Positions 34,959 to 43,521 of a stretch of DNA of 64,000 nt are shown here, one piece after another (within the stretch, counting starts at the first letter, position 1; each line of letters begins with the position of its first letter). Below the pieces are notes generated by a model, which ran no database searches, had not been told where the DNA came from, and saw only the letters and a list, made by a program, of their open reading frames with translations. Position numbers and translations under genes: made by a program. Origin of the DNA: Acidobacteriaceae bacterium (GTDB taxonomy: Bacteria > Acidobacteriota > Terriglobia > Terriglobales > Acidobacteriaceae); assembly GCA_003134655.1 (NCBI GenBank), contig PLBY01000107.1:62001-126000 (forward strand). The letters run 5' to 3'.

Positions 34959-35028
34959 TTCTATCTTCTCCCAAGCTCTTTGGTTTTGAACTTTTTATCT
35001 AGTCTCGATGATTCGTACGCGATCATGT

Positions 35029-35045
35029 TGCACTCGCCTGGCCGT
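35029..35045 (-). promoter_or_regulatory. Sigma-54-type promoter of pilin 2
   Basis: Minus strand ACGGCCAGGCGAGTGCA: GG and GC separated by ten bases, with GTGCAAC after it as in the copies before pilins 3 and 4. The predicted leader is ~60 nt. Confidence 0.6.
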
Positions 35046-35280
35046 CGTCTCCGGTGACTTTGGTTCGCACAGCGCCGCAGCAAGGCGTTGTTTGCACCAG
35101 CGGTCAGAAGCTCAACTCGATTCTAATCCTTCCCCGGCTGGATTAGTGGCAAATGCCGCGCCAGAGTGACAATTCGTGTCAGTCCGGGTACAGAATGCGG
35201 CCGAAGTCCCCGCTTGCGTTTTCGGCTGGATTTGGGAAGATCTGCAACCATCCCAGAGGGACCACTTCCATATCTGCATC

Positions 35281-35318
35281 AAAAAAAACAAAGGGCAGCG
35301 AGCGTGTGCTCGCTGCCC
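35281..35318 (-). terminator. Terminator after pilin 3
   Basis: On the minus strand GGGCAGCGAGC-ACAC-GCTCGCTGCCC (11-bp stem) is followed by TTTG and a long T-run, a textbook intrinsic terminator 45 bases after the stop. Confidence 0.9.
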
Positions 35319-35362
35319 TTCTTGGCTCGTACCCTCCCCCAGGTACTCGCCAGACTGAAACG

Positions 35363-35884
35363 TTACTGGTTGAGCGGGTTGAAGGTCAGGATGCCCGCTT
35401 CGGTGTTGGAGCACACGCCGGCCGGGTCGACGCGAATCACTGCATCTTCCTCAGCGCAGAAACCGCGGATGCCCGTCTGGTTAATCGAGAGCGGAACCGC
35501 CTTTGCCGAATAACCTACGTTGACGCCACCCACAGCCGTGCCGGCACCCGTGGTGAACGAGTAGCCGCTCTTGCCGCTGCCCGTCGGGTTACCGTTGTTG
35601 GAGAGCACGGAGTCAATCAAGCAAGCTGTGGTGGAGCTGGGAACGCAAGCCGCGCCCAACGCGCCGCCCAGGTTGGTGAGGGCCGGAGCATAACCGACCG
35701 TCGGATAAGCCGTCTGGTAAGTGACTTCGCCAGTGGTGATGGTACGCACAGAAGCGACCGCAGACGACTCGTTGGCCGCCATACGGGCGCGGAGTAGGTT
35801 CGGAATCGCGATAGCTGCGATGATCAGGATGATGGCCACCACGATCAGCAGCTCAATCAGTGAGAAACCCTTTTGTTTCCGCAT
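35363..35884 (-). CDS. pilA: Type IV pilin (array member 3)
   Basis: This is a 173-residue prepilin, nearly identical to member 2: same leader MRKQKG, same N-terminal helix, and the same cysteine loops with FCAEEDAVIRVDPAGVC. The differences cluster in the mid-globular segment (TAVGGVNVGYSAK versus TIAGGVNVGYAAK), which in type IV pilins is often surface-exposed. It has its own sigma-54-type promoter and terminator. The ~490-base region upstream contains no gene, only the promoter and the terminator of member 4. Confidence 0.92.
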   Translation of the reverse strand: MRKQKGFSLIELLIVVAIILIIAAIAIPNLLRARMAANESSAVASVRTITTGEVTYQTAYPTVGYAPALTNLGGALGAACVPSSTTACLIDSVLSNNGNPTGSGKSGYSFTTGAGTAVGGVNVGYSAKAVPLSINQTGIRGFCAEEDAVIRVDPAGVCSNTEAGILTFNPLNQ

Positions 35885-35957
35885 CTTCTATTTCCCCCAC
35901 GCTTTTTTAAATTTTTGAATTGTTTCTAAGTCCGAATGACCTAGTCGAGCAAGATGT

Positions 35958-35974
35958 TGCACTTGCGTCGCCAA
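35958..35974 (-). promoter_or_regulatory. Sigma-54-type promoter of pilin 3
   Basis: Minus strand TTGGCGACGCAAGTGCA: an exact TTGGC at -24, GC at -12 after ten bases, embedded in the context TTTGGCGA(C/G)GCAAGTGCAA shared with pilin 4. The predicted leader is ~63 nt. Confidence 0.75.
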
Positions 35975-36296
35975 AGGCCTGACGCGATTCTGATTGCGGC
36001 GCATTGGGATGAAGTTCTTTGTTTTCAACTGCAGGACAAGCATCCGTCTTCCTCGGGCTACTCCACAAAACGCGTTGTGCCAAAGTGGGGCAGCGCGGCT
36101 GACAGTTTTTGTCACTTCGAGATCGTCACTGCGACCTGCAAGCTGTCGCGACGACTCGGTATTTCAAGAAGATGGAAGATCGGCAAGAAGAGTTGCCCGC
36201 GCTTCTAAGCCTGAATCCGGTCGCTTGCACATTGGCGCGACGCTGGAAGGGCAAGCGCATTCGCGATGGTTGTAGCGCAGGATCGTCCGGCACGAG

Positions 36297-36333
36297 AAAA
36301 AAACAAAGGGCAGCGAGCGTGTGCTCGCTGCCC
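36297..36333 (-). terminator. Terminator after pilin 4
   Basis: The hairpin GGGCAGCGAGC-ACAC-GCTCGCTGCCC is identical to that after pilin 3, and is followed on the minus strand by TTTG and a T-run. Confidence 0.9.
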
Positions 36334-36376
36334 CGATTGGCGTATACCCTCCCCAGGTATTCGCCGGTACTGAAAG

Positions 36377-36898
36377 TTACTGGTTGAGCGGGTTAAAGGT
36401 CACGACGCCCGCTTCGGTGTTGGAGCAAACGCCGGCCGGGTCGACGCGAACCACTGCATCTTCCTCAGCGCAGAAGGCACGGATGCCGGTCTGGTTGATC
36501 GAGAGCGGAACCGAAACCACTGTGTAGCCGGAGTTGACGCCACCCACAACCGTGCCGGCACCCGTGGTGAACGAGTAGCCGCTCTTGCCGCTGCCGGTCG
36601 GGTTGCCGTTGTTGGAAAGCACAGAGTCAATCAAGCAAGCTGTGGTCGAGCTGGGAACGCAAGCCGCACCCAACGCGCCGCCCAGGTTCGACAGAGCGGG
36701 AGCATAGCCCACTGTCGGATAAGCGGTCTGGTACGTCACCTCGCCCGTCGTGATGGTACGAATGGACGCGACAGCAGACGACTCATTAGCCGCCATGCGG
36801 GCGCGCAGCAAGTTCGGAATTGCGATCGCTGCGATGATCAGGATGATTGCCACCACGATCAGCAGCTCAATCAGTGAGAAACCTTTTTGTTTCTGCAT
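36377..36898 (-). CDS. pilA: Type IV pilin (array member 4)
   Basis: This is a 173-residue prepilin with leader MQKQKG and the same FSLIELLIVVAIILIIAAIAIPNLL helix. The track start at 36943 would add 15 charged residues and give an over-long leader, so the ATG at 36898 is used; it has GAGAGGA upstream. It differs from member 3 at ~13 positions by eye, mostly in GGVNSGYTVVSVPL and near the C-terminus. It has its own sigma-54-type promoter (36979-36995) and terminator. It is the first gene of the array in the direction of transcription. Confidence 0.92.
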   Translation of the reverse strand: MQKQKGFSLIELLIVVAIILIIAAIAIPNLLRARMAANESSAVASIRTITTGEVTYQTAYPTVGYAPALSNLGGALGAACVPSSTTACLIDSVLSNNGNPTGSGKSGYSFTTGAGTVVGGVNSGYTVVSVPLSINQTGIRAFCAEEDAVVRVDPAGVCSNTEAGVVTFNPLNQ

Positions 36899-36978
36899 CT
36901 CTATTTTGTCCTCTCGTTTTTGAACTGTCTTGTTGTTACCCAACTGCTGGTCACGGATGACGCAGTCGTTACGATATT

Positions 36979-36995
36979 TGCACTTGCCTCGCCAA
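36979..36995 (-). promoter_or_regulatory. Sigma-54-type promoter of pilin 4
   Basis: Minus strand TTGGCGAGGCAAGTGCA, GG-N10-GC, nearly identical to the pilin 3 copy. The predicted leader is ~70 nt. Confidence 0.75.
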
Positions 36996-37284
36996 ATCCG
37001 GTAGTTACTTAAGTTCTAAGACGGATTCCGGGAAGGGCTTTATTTTCAGTAGAACGGGTCTGCCGCTCTACCGTCACGACCTGCCAAATTCGGCAAATGC
37101 TGGCAAAATTCGGCGATTGCCCTGACAATTCGTGTCAGTTCGGAACTGCACTCGTTCCATAATGGAACGCATTCCGCTGCTACAGTTTGGCGCGCGTTCC
37201 GTCGTTTGCACTACAGAACTTGACGATGCCGCGGTTGGCGCTCGGCGGCTGCGTAGAATGTTCCCGCGAAGTCGTGAAGCAACC

Positions 37285-38388
37285 ATGGACAATTCCAAAG
37301 CGAATTTTAAAATCGACGCCGAGATCGCGCGAGCCTGGACTCTGCCTGCGCATCTCTATACCGATGCGAGCATTTTCCTTGCCGAAAAAGAAAAAATCTT
37401 CGCGCGAACGTGGCAGGTCGTTGGTCACACCAGCCAGGTCGCGAATCCCGGCGACTATTTCACGACCAACCTCATCGGCGAACCCTTGTTGTTCGTGCGC
37501 GGCATGGACGGAACGCTGCGTGGCTTCTACAACGTGTGCCGGCACCGCGCGGGGCCCCCGGCGGAGGGTTGCGGTTCCCGCAAGCTGTTTCGCTGCGGAT
37601 ATCACGGATGGACCTACGGTCTCGACGGCGCGCTCATCAGCGCGACTGAAATCGAAGGCGTGGAAGACTTTTGTCCGGAAGATTTTGCGCTCAAGCCGGT
37701 CCGCACCGAAGAATGGTTCAATCTGGTGTTCGTGAACCTCGATCCGGAGGCGCAGGCTCTGCGGGAGAGCATGGGCGAGTTGCCGCAACAGGCGGAAAAG
37801 TTTCCTTTCGCGCAGATGAAATTGTTCGAGCGCCGCACCTACGACATGAAATGCAATTGGAAGACGTATGTGGACAACTACCTTGAGGGGTATCACTTGC
37901 CGAGCGTTCATCCGGGACTGAATCGCGAACTGGATTACAACGCGTATGTGGTCGAGCCCTATGCGCGGCACGTGCGCCAGTTCAGCCCGATCCGGGGAGC
38001 GCAGCCGGGCGATGCCACGCCGCGCCGCTACCAGGCGGCGCGGGAAGATTTGGCATCGGATCTAGGGGCGGACTACTTCTGGATCTTTCCCAACTGGATG
38101 CTGAACTGCTATCCCGACAACGTTTCGTTAAACATTGTGCTGCCGGTCGATGCGGAGCGTTCGCTGGCGATCTTCGAATGGTACTTGCCAGAGAAGGATC
38201 ACGATGCTCCGGCGGCGAAGGCGTCAGTGGAGTTCAGCGATCAGATTCAGATCGAAGATGTGGGCATCTGCGAGATCGTGCAGAAGAACCTGCGGTCACG
38301 AAGTTATTCGCGCGGGCGGTACAGTGTGAAGCAGGAAAAAGGCGTGCATGCCTTCCACCGGATGTATGGAAAGCTGATGCGAGAGTGA
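37285..38388 (+). CDS. Rieske non-heme iron oxygenase, alpha subunit
   Basis: This is a 367-residue aromatic-ring-hydroxylating-dioxygenase-type protein. The [2Fe-2S] Rieske site is complete: C85 and H87 in CRHRAG, C104 and H107 in CGYHGWTYG. The catalytic iron site follows as NYLEGYHLPSVH (H204, H209), with a later Asp around LGADYFWIFPNW. The ATG at 37285 is used; the extra 51 codons in the track look non-coding. Such enzymes oxidise aromatic or quaternary-amine substrates with electrons from a reductase, which is absent here. Family members include choline monooxygenase-like and phenylpropionate dioxygenase-like enzymes; the substrate is not decided. Confidence 0.85.
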   Translation: MDNSKANFKIDAEIARAWTLPAHLYTDASIFLAEKEKIFARTWQVVGHTSQVANPGDYFTTNLIGEPLLFVRGMDGTLRGFYNVCRHRAGPPAEGCGSRKLFRCGYHGWTYGLDGALISATEIEGVEDFCPEDFALKPVRTEEWFNLVFVNLDPEAQALRESMGELPQQAEKFPFAQMKLFERRTYDMKCNWKTYVDNYLEGYHLPSVHPGLNRELDYNAYVVEPYARHVRQFSPIRGAQPGDATPRRYQAAREDLASDLGADYFWIFPNWMLNCYPDNVSLNIVLPVDAERSLAIFEWYLPEKDHDAPAAKASVEFSDQIQIEDVGICEIVQKNLRSRSYSRGRYSVKQEKGVHAFHRMYGKLMRE

Positions 38389-38691
38389 TTCTCAGGGAAG
38401 TTGTACAACTATGTACGTACAACGGAGGCGTCTCGTTCTCTGCGCAGGATTTCCCGTTCGAGACGCTGCTTAGAATGCTCTTTCCTGGGCCGGAAACGGC
38501 CCTCTCGTCCACGATCGCAGCAGCGCTGGAGGGGAAGGGTTGTCCGCGGCGAGATCGCGCGTCCTGGAGCCTCGCAGGGCAGTCCTACGAATAATCAATC
38601 ACTTACACCAAGCCTCAACGACTTACACCATGTTTCAATGACTTGCGAAGATCCGAACGTGCTTCTGCAATCCGTTCCAGTCAAATCGGTT
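38389..38691. other. Gap between convergent genes, with a short tandem repeat
   Basis: No supported gene. A 20-base unit (ACTTACACCA plus ten variable bases) repeats ~2.5 times at 38601-38650 (ACTTACACCA-AGCCTCAACG, ACTTACACCA-TGTTTCAATG, ACTTGCGAAG). No terminator is evident. Confidence 0.5.
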
Positions 38692-39870
38692 CTAGAAGCT
38701 TTCGGATTTCAGCAGCATGCAAGTGACGTCGTCGTGCTGCGGAGTGTTGCCGACGAACAGATCGACTTCGGCCATCAGGCGCTTGAGCATTTCCGCGGGC
38801 TCGACCGATTTGCCAGCTTCGATCGCGGTCAGCAAGCGTGCCTCGCCGTAGTCTTCCTGGCGGGCGTTTTCGGCTTCCACTAATCCATCCGTAAAGATGA
38901 TCAGCCAATCTCCCGGCGCGAGCGTGATCGTGGCCGAGTCGTATTTTGTGTCGGGCAGAATGCCGAAGGGGAGGCCGCCGACGTCGAGACGCTCGATCTG
39001 TCCGCTGGCCCGGCGCAGGATGGGATTGTTGTGGCCGGCGTTGATGTAGTCGACCGTACGTCGGATGGGATCGTATTCCGCGAGGAAGGCGGTGGTGAAA
39101 CGCAATCCGCCCTGACTGTTCGAGCAGGCGTAGCGATTCATGTTGGCCGCGAGTTCGGGCAGGGCTACCTGCGCGGTGGAAAGAGTCTTGAGACTGGCCT
39201 GGAACGTGGCCATCAGCATGGCGGCCGGGATGCTCTTGCCGGCCACATCGGCCACGGCGAGCACGACTCGGTTGTCTTCATTGCTGCGTCCGGGCCGCGG
39301 AAAAACGTCGTAGTAGTCTCCGGCGACGGTGTTGGCGGGGCGCGTAGCGTAGGCAATAGCCAAGCCGGGGATCTGCGGGGGAACGCCGGGCAACAGCCAG
39401 GTCTGGATCTCGCGCGCGATCTGCAGGTCGCGTTTCATCACGACGCGATCGGCGATTTCGAGCATGAGCAACAAGAGCAAAAGCAGCGCCGCCCAGAAGT
39501 GAAGGTCAAACTCGATGGCCTGAACCTTGCCAGCCTCCCCGCTATATTCGATCGCGGCGTGCGGGATCACCAGCAGAATCAGAGCCAGCAGCAGCAGGAC
39601 GCGGCGCGCGGGCGAAAGTTTCTCGAACACCGCCCAGAAGAATTCCTTAACGATGTGCAGGTTGCGGCCGCCGTGAGTCAGGCCATCGGGCGTTTTGGCT
39701 TCTACGTCTCTGGAATACAGGCGATAGCTGGTGCGGGCTTCGGATTCGAACTGCGACCAGAGCTGGCTGACCTCGAGACCGTCGGTGACGCGCCGCCAGA
39801 AACGGTGCAACCGCACGCCGAAGGTGTTGGGCTGGCCGGGCTGTGGTGCTGGTGGCGAGGCGGTGACCAT
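38692..39870 (-). CDS. SpoIIE/RsbU-type PP2C serine phosphatase, membrane-anchored
   Basis: This is a 392-residue protein. A ~90-residue cytoplasmic N-terminus leads into two hydrophobic helices (ARRVLLLLALILLVIPHAAI and FWAALLLLLLLMLEIADRVV). A PP2C_SIG domain follows: REIQTWLLPGVPPQIPGLAIAYATRPANTVAGDYYDVFP, LAVADVAGKSIPAAMLMA, INAGHNNPILRRA, GDWLIIFTDGLVEAEN and the final PQHDDVTCMLL. The metal-binding Asp residues (GDYYD, DVAGK, TDG, DD) are all present. Such phosphatases activate anti-anti-sigma factors in partner-switching stress pathways. No STAS or anti-sigma gene is adjacent. Confidence 0.88.
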   Translation of the reverse strand: MVTASPPAPQPGQPNTFGVRLHRFWRRVTDGLEVSQLWSQFESEARTSYRLYSRDVEAKTPDGLTHGGRNLHIVKEFFWAVFEKLSPARRVLLLLALILLVIPHAAIEYSGEAGKVQAIEFDLHFWAALLLLLLLMLEIADRVVMKRDLQIAREIQTWLLPGVPPQIPGLAIAYATRPANTVAGDYYDVFPRPGRSNEDNRVVLAVADVAGKSIPAAMLMATFQASLKTLSTAQVALPELAANMNRYACSNSQGGLRFTTAFLAEYDPIRRTVDYINAGHNNPILRRASGQIERLDVGGLPFGILPDTKYDSATITLAPGDWLIIFTDGLVEAENARQEDYGEARLLTAIEAGKSVEPAEMLKRLMAEVDLFVGNTPQHDDVTCMLLKSESF

Positions 39871-39910
39871 GGGAATTTCAGATTATAGAGGATCGAAGGA
39901 TTGCCGTTTT

Positions 39911-39948
39911 TCAATGACTCAGTGACTCAATCACCCAGTGACTCAATC
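39911..39948. repeat. Short tandem repeat CAGTGACTCAATCAC
   Basis: TCAATGACTCAGTGACTCAATCACCCAGTGACTCAATC contains two to three overlapping copies of (C)AGTGACTCAATCAC. It fills the gap between the radical-SAM stop and the phosphatase start. Confidence 0.55.
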
Positions 39949-39949
39949 T

Positions 39950-40966
39950 TCAGAACAGGTTCAACTGCTCGTCGAAGGCCTGCACCGGCCACTTAGTCGC
40001 GAAGGGTGGCCGTTCGCGGCGGTGGGCCCGCGTCATTTTGTATTTCTCACGCAGGTGGGTGACGAGGTGCGACAAACGCTTGGCATAAGCGGGCGGAAGG
40101 AAGGCGCGGTCCTGATAGCGCTGGCGGTAGCTCTCGGCGAGATGCGGGAAGTTCTGCGCGAGGAAGGGAAGGAACACAGCCGCGGAGCATGGTTTCAGAA
40201 AGAGTGGGTTCGCGAAAACGTAGTCCGCTCCAGCTTCGGCAGCAGCACGGATGACACATTCCAAGTCTTTGGGGGCATCCGTGATTCCTGGGACGACCGG
40301 CGAGCAACTCACGCCGACGCGCAGTCCTGCCTGGCTCAGCTCGCGCACGGCGTCGATGCGGAGATCGGGACGCGGGGCGCGAGGCTCGAGAATTCGCGCT
40401 AGTTCCACATCGAGAGTTGTGACTGTGATGTGAACGGAGAGGCGATTCGTCTTCGCCACTTCTTTGAGCAACTCGAGGTCGCGGACGATCAGATTCGACT
40501 TGGTGACAATGCCCAGTTCGAAGCCGCGATGGCGTGCGAACTCTTCCAGAATCCCGCGCGTGACTTCGTAGCGGCGTTCGGCGGGCTGGTAGGGATCGGT
40601 CGCGGTGCCGAGCGCGATGGCTTCGTCGGGCTTAACGCGATGGAGGTCGTGGCGGAGCAGTCCAGCGGCGTGCTGCTTGACGTAGATCTTCTGCTCGAAC
40701 TCCATGCCATCGCGCATTTCCATAAATTCGTGGGTGTAGCGGGCATAGCAGTAGCGGCATCCGAATTCGCAGCCGCGGTAAGGATTGATTGTCCAGGTGA
40801 AGGGCATCTGACGGTTGCTGACGCAGCGGTTGAGCAGAGACTTGGCGGGAAGAGTGAAGTATTCGACATTGTGCCCTTCGCGCAGTGATTCGCCTTCGGA
40901 GGCGAGACGCGCGATGCCGATCAGGCGGGGCTTGTCGGGCAGAGGGAGCAAGGGCTGGGAAGACAT
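39950..40966 (-). CDS. Radical SAM protein (SPL-like, PA0069 family)
   Basis: This is a 338-residue radical-SAM enzyme. The cluster motif is CEFGCRYCYAR (CX3CX2C) at ~residues 66-76, inside the family signature TINPYRGCEFGCRYCYARYTHEFM. Downstream, LGTATDPYQPAE, RGILEEFARH and SPVVPGITDAPKDLE fit the spore-photoproduct-lyase-like/PA0069 group found in many non-spore-formers. It uses a [4Fe-4S] cluster and SAM to make a 5'-deoxyadenosyl radical. A nucleic-acid repair role is often guessed, but the substrate of this subgroup is not established to my knowledge. Confidence 0.87.
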   Translation of the reverse strand: MSSQPLLPLPDKPRLIGIARLASEGESLREGHNVEYFTLPAKSLLNRCVSNRQMPFTWTINPYRGCEFGCRYCYARYTHEFMEMRDGMEFEQKIYVKQHAAGLLRHDLHRVKPDEAIALGTATDPYQPAERRYEVTRGILEEFARHRGFELGIVTKSNLIVRDLELLKEVAKTNRLSVHITVTTLDVELARILEPRAPRPDLRIDAVRELSQAGLRVGVSCSPVVPGITDAPKDLECVIRAAAEAGADYVFANPLFLKPCSAAVFLPFLAQNFPHLAESYRQRYQDRAFLPPAYAKRLSHLVTHLREKYKMTRAHRRERPPFATKWPVQAFDEQLNLF

Positions 40967-41243
40967 AAGAATTCGCCTTTTGTTCGCCTACAATAGCCTG
41001 TCTGGATCCCGCCGTCAAGGGAAGATCGGGGATAGGTGATGGAGATGATGAAACGACACATGGATGTCGATTAGATGATAAACAGGTGGAGATTTTGTGG
41101 ATGATGACGCGCGCGGATGTGGATTTGGGGCGGACCTGGGGGGCGAACACACGGCGCAAGCTTGCTCTAAGGCCTGATAACAACATTCATTCTGGTATGC
41201 TAACCTTCGCGATTGCGCCCGGTGGGGCAAGAGGAGCTGCTAC

Positions 41244-41849
41244 ATGGGGAACCCGGTCTATCTAGGCTTTCTTGAACTATCCGCATTGCTGCTGGTAACG
41301 GGGTGCATTTGTCACGCTCAATCGGATATGGCCCACGCATCCGCCGCTTCACCGTCCGGTGCCAAACCGCTATTGCTTGAAAAGAATGAAGGGGAGCTGC
41401 GGACGCGCCGACCGCGCCCAAAACCCAGTCCTGCATCGCAATTCATGCTCAAGGCAGGCCCTAAGATCAACGGGTCACAGCATCTGGTGGTGGGCACAGA
41501 GCAGATTGCGCCCGGAGCATCGATACCGACCCACAAACATCCCACTGAGGATGAAATTGTGCTGATCCACTCCGGCACAGCGCACGCATGGGTCGGCGAG
41601 CAGGAGCGCGATTTGCATGCGGGCGGACTCGTCTTCATTCCCGCAAATACTTGGGTCGGATTAAAGAACACGTCTGCCGAACCGCTCGATGTGACATTCA
41701 TCTTCTCTGCGCCCGGATTCGACGAGTTCCAAATGTGTATCTCAGTGCCAGCGGGTGAGACCCCAACTCCAATGACCGAACAGGACCTACAGAGATGTGA
41801 GGCTCCTGGGCATATGATCTATAAGGAGGCCGTTGCGAAACAGCAGTGA
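41244..41849 (+). CDS. Cupin-domain lipoprotein
   Basis: This is a 201-residue protein. The N-terminus has a hydrophobic stretch ending in a lipobox-like LLVTGC, so it is probably a lipoprotein or secreted. The cupin core has motif 1 PTHKHPTEDEIVLIHSGTAHAW (His-X-His-X...Glu) and motif 2 GGLVFIPANTWVGLKNTS, in which the usual motif 2 His is replaced by Trp. The last ~35 residues include MTEQDLQRCEAPGHMIY. It may bind a metal and a small ligand; enzymatic activity is uncertain because a metal ligand is missing. No operon partner. Confidence 0.7.
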   Translation: MGNPVYLGFLELSALLLVTGCICHAQSDMAHASAASPSGAKPLLLEKNEGELRTRRPRPKPSPASQFMLKAGPKINGSQHLVVGTEQIAPGASIPTHKHPTEDEIVLIHSGTAHAWVGEQERDLHAGGLVFIPANTWVGLKNTSAEPLDVTFIFSAPGFDEFQMCISVPAGETPTPMTEQDLQRCEAPGHMIYKEAVAKQQ

Positions 41850-42154
41850 GCCGTGAGCTGTTCTCGTAACTGGCGAAAAATCCCCATAGCACTCACTGAC
41901 GAGGCCGCTGCCGAACACTTCCTTCTCCATATCCGCAAAGGTCTCATCATGAAGTGCAATCGTCAGATACTTGATCTGATTTGACCAGTCTTGCGCCAAC
42001 TATGAGGCTAGAGTCGCATTTGTCAGCTCTGGCTCCGAGCCAAAGTGTGCGAGGAATCAGGCTGCGGTAAGAATGCCAATACCGGGAACGAGAAAGCTCC
42101 CCCGGAGCCGGAAGAGCGTCGTTTAGACATTCGAAGAAAGTTTGGAGAAGGCTA
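41850..42154. other. Gap with possible gene remnant
   Basis: There is no supported gene. The minus-strand ORF 41787-41999 translates to a fairly protein-like string (KYLTIALHDETFADMEKEVF) but is short, overlaps the cupin gene and lacks a ribosome site. It could be a decayed gene fragment. Confidence 0.4.
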
Positions 42155-43510
42155 ATGAAAACGAAGTTGCTTTTGACCGTTACCGCATTCATGGTTTTGG
42201 CTGCGGGATCCCTTGTACAGGCGCAAACTTTTACTGTCCTTCACAAATTCAACCTTAAGGACGGACAAAATCCTCAGGGAGCCTTAGCCCAGGATAAAGC
42301 CGGGAACCTTTACGGTACGACCGTGTTTGGTGGATCGTACGCCAGCGGCGGACAAGACAAGGGAAATGGAACTATTTTCAAGCTTAGCCCCGGCGGCAAA
42401 GAGACAGTGCTGCACAGTTTCAGCAGCGGAACCGACGGCGGATCTCCTTACGCGGGCTTAATTCCGGGCGGTCCGAACAACTTTTACGGCGTAGCAATGG
42501 TTGGCGGAGATCTTTCCTGTCCCTCTGCAGACCTGGGCGGCTGCGGAACCATTTTCAAAATTAACACCTCAGGGAAATTGACCACCGTGCACGCCTTCAC
42601 CGGCGCCTCCAACACTCCTACCGACGGCCAGGGACCTGAAGCCGGTTTGTTCCGGGACAAGGCAGGGAATCTTTTCGGGACCACGTTTTGGGGCGGGCTC
42701 TCTTTTGCCCTCGACTCTAACGGTTGCGGCACTGTCTATGAAGTGAACCCGAATGGAGTGGGAATCGGGCTCTACAGCTTTGAGTGCTTCCTCAACTCCG
42801 CTTCCGACGGTTGGCGTCCGGCATCGAGTCTGGTGGAGGATTCCGCGGGCAATCTTTATGGAACGACCGAACTGGGCGGCCTGGTCGACTGCAGTAGCCC
42901 ATTTTCCAATACGGGTTGCGGTACTGTCTTCGAATTGACCCCCGGCTCAGCCGGCTGGACGGAAACGATCCTCTACAAGTTTACAGGCGGCACGGACGGT
43001 TCCGCTCCCATGGCGGGACTGGTTATCGATTCCCAAGGCAGTCTCTACGGAACAACCAGTGCGGGCGGCGATCTAAGTTGCCCGACGCTCGGCAGCAGTT
43101 ATGGGTGCGGCACCGTCTTCAAACTTACTAACAGGAATGGAACGTGGACCGAAAGCGTTTTCTATGCCTTCCCAGGTGGCTCGAACGGGGCCGCTCCTGA
43201 ATCTCAACTGGTGCGAGACTCGGCCGGAAACTTTTATGGTACTGCGGTGAACGGCGGTTACGTTAAATGTCCCTACGGCACCAACGGTTACCCTGGTTGC
43301 GGGGTGGTGTTTAAGCTTACTCCCCAAGGGAAGGAGAGCGTTCTGCACGCCTTCAAAGGACCGGATGGCTTTACACCGTTGGGAGGGCTACTCCTCAACA
43401 TGTCCACCAACACACTCTATGGAACGACGACCGGTGGAGGAGATATCGCGCATTGCAGTCTCGCCGGTTACTACAGCGGCTGCGGAGTGGTCTACAAGGT
43501 AAACCCGTAG
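42155..43510 (+). CDS. Secreted GloVer-repeat protein
   Basis: This is a 451-residue exported protein. A signal peptide (MKTKLLLTVTAFMVLAAGSLVQA) is followed by about seven repeats of ~50-60 residues. Each repeat contains a (N/S/T)-(L/F)-(Y/F)-GTT-like core (NLYGTT, NFYGVA, NLFGTT, SLYGTT, NFYGTA, TLYGTT) and a G-x-G-x-(V/I)-F-K-L strand, plus VLHSF/VLHAF. This matches the GloVer repeat family named for Gloeobacter and Verrucomicrobia, thought to form a beta-propeller. Paired cysteines (CPSADLGGC, CPTLGSSYGC) suggest disulfide-stabilised loops. Function unknown; secretion and surface binding are likely. Confidence 0.85.
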   Translation: MKTKLLLTVTAFMVLAAGSLVQAQTFTVLHKFNLKDGQNPQGALAQDKAGNLYGTTVFGGSYASGGQDKGNGTIFKLSPGGKETVLHSFSSGTDGGSPYAGLIPGGPNNFYGVAMVGGDLSCPSADLGGCGTIFKINTSGKLTTVHAFTGASNTPTDGQGPEAGLFRDKAGNLFGTTFWGGLSFALDSNGCGTVYEVNPNGVGIGLYSFECFLNSASDGWRPASSLVEDSAGNLYGTTELGGLVDCSSPFSNTGCGTVFELTPGSAGWTETILYKFTGGTDGSAPMAGLVIDSQGSLYGTTSAGGDLSCPTLGSSYGCGTVFKLTNRNGTWTESVFYAFPGGSNGAAPESQLVRDSAGNFYGTAVNGGYVKCPYGTNGYPGCGVVFKLTPQGKESVLHAFKGPDGFTPLGGLLLNMSTNTLYGTTTGGGDIAHCSLAGYYSGCGVVYKVNP

Positions 43511-43521
43511 TCGCGGTGTGC

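Noticed and set aside
35888-36115. 75-aa minus-strand ORF between pilin 3 and pilin 4
   Set aside because: It covers the sigma-54-type promoter of pilin 3 and has a basic, low-complexity translation with no family.
33666-36995. Pilin array repeats as a CRISPR-like or assembly artefact
   Set aside because: The repeated units are complete genes with promoters and terminators and ~6-8% sequence differences, so they are not identical assembly duplicates, and the unit size is far above CRISPR spacing.
41787-41999. 70-aa minus-strand ORF with a protein-like string
   Set aside because: It overlaps the cupin gene, has no ribosome site and no recognisable family. At most a gene remnant.
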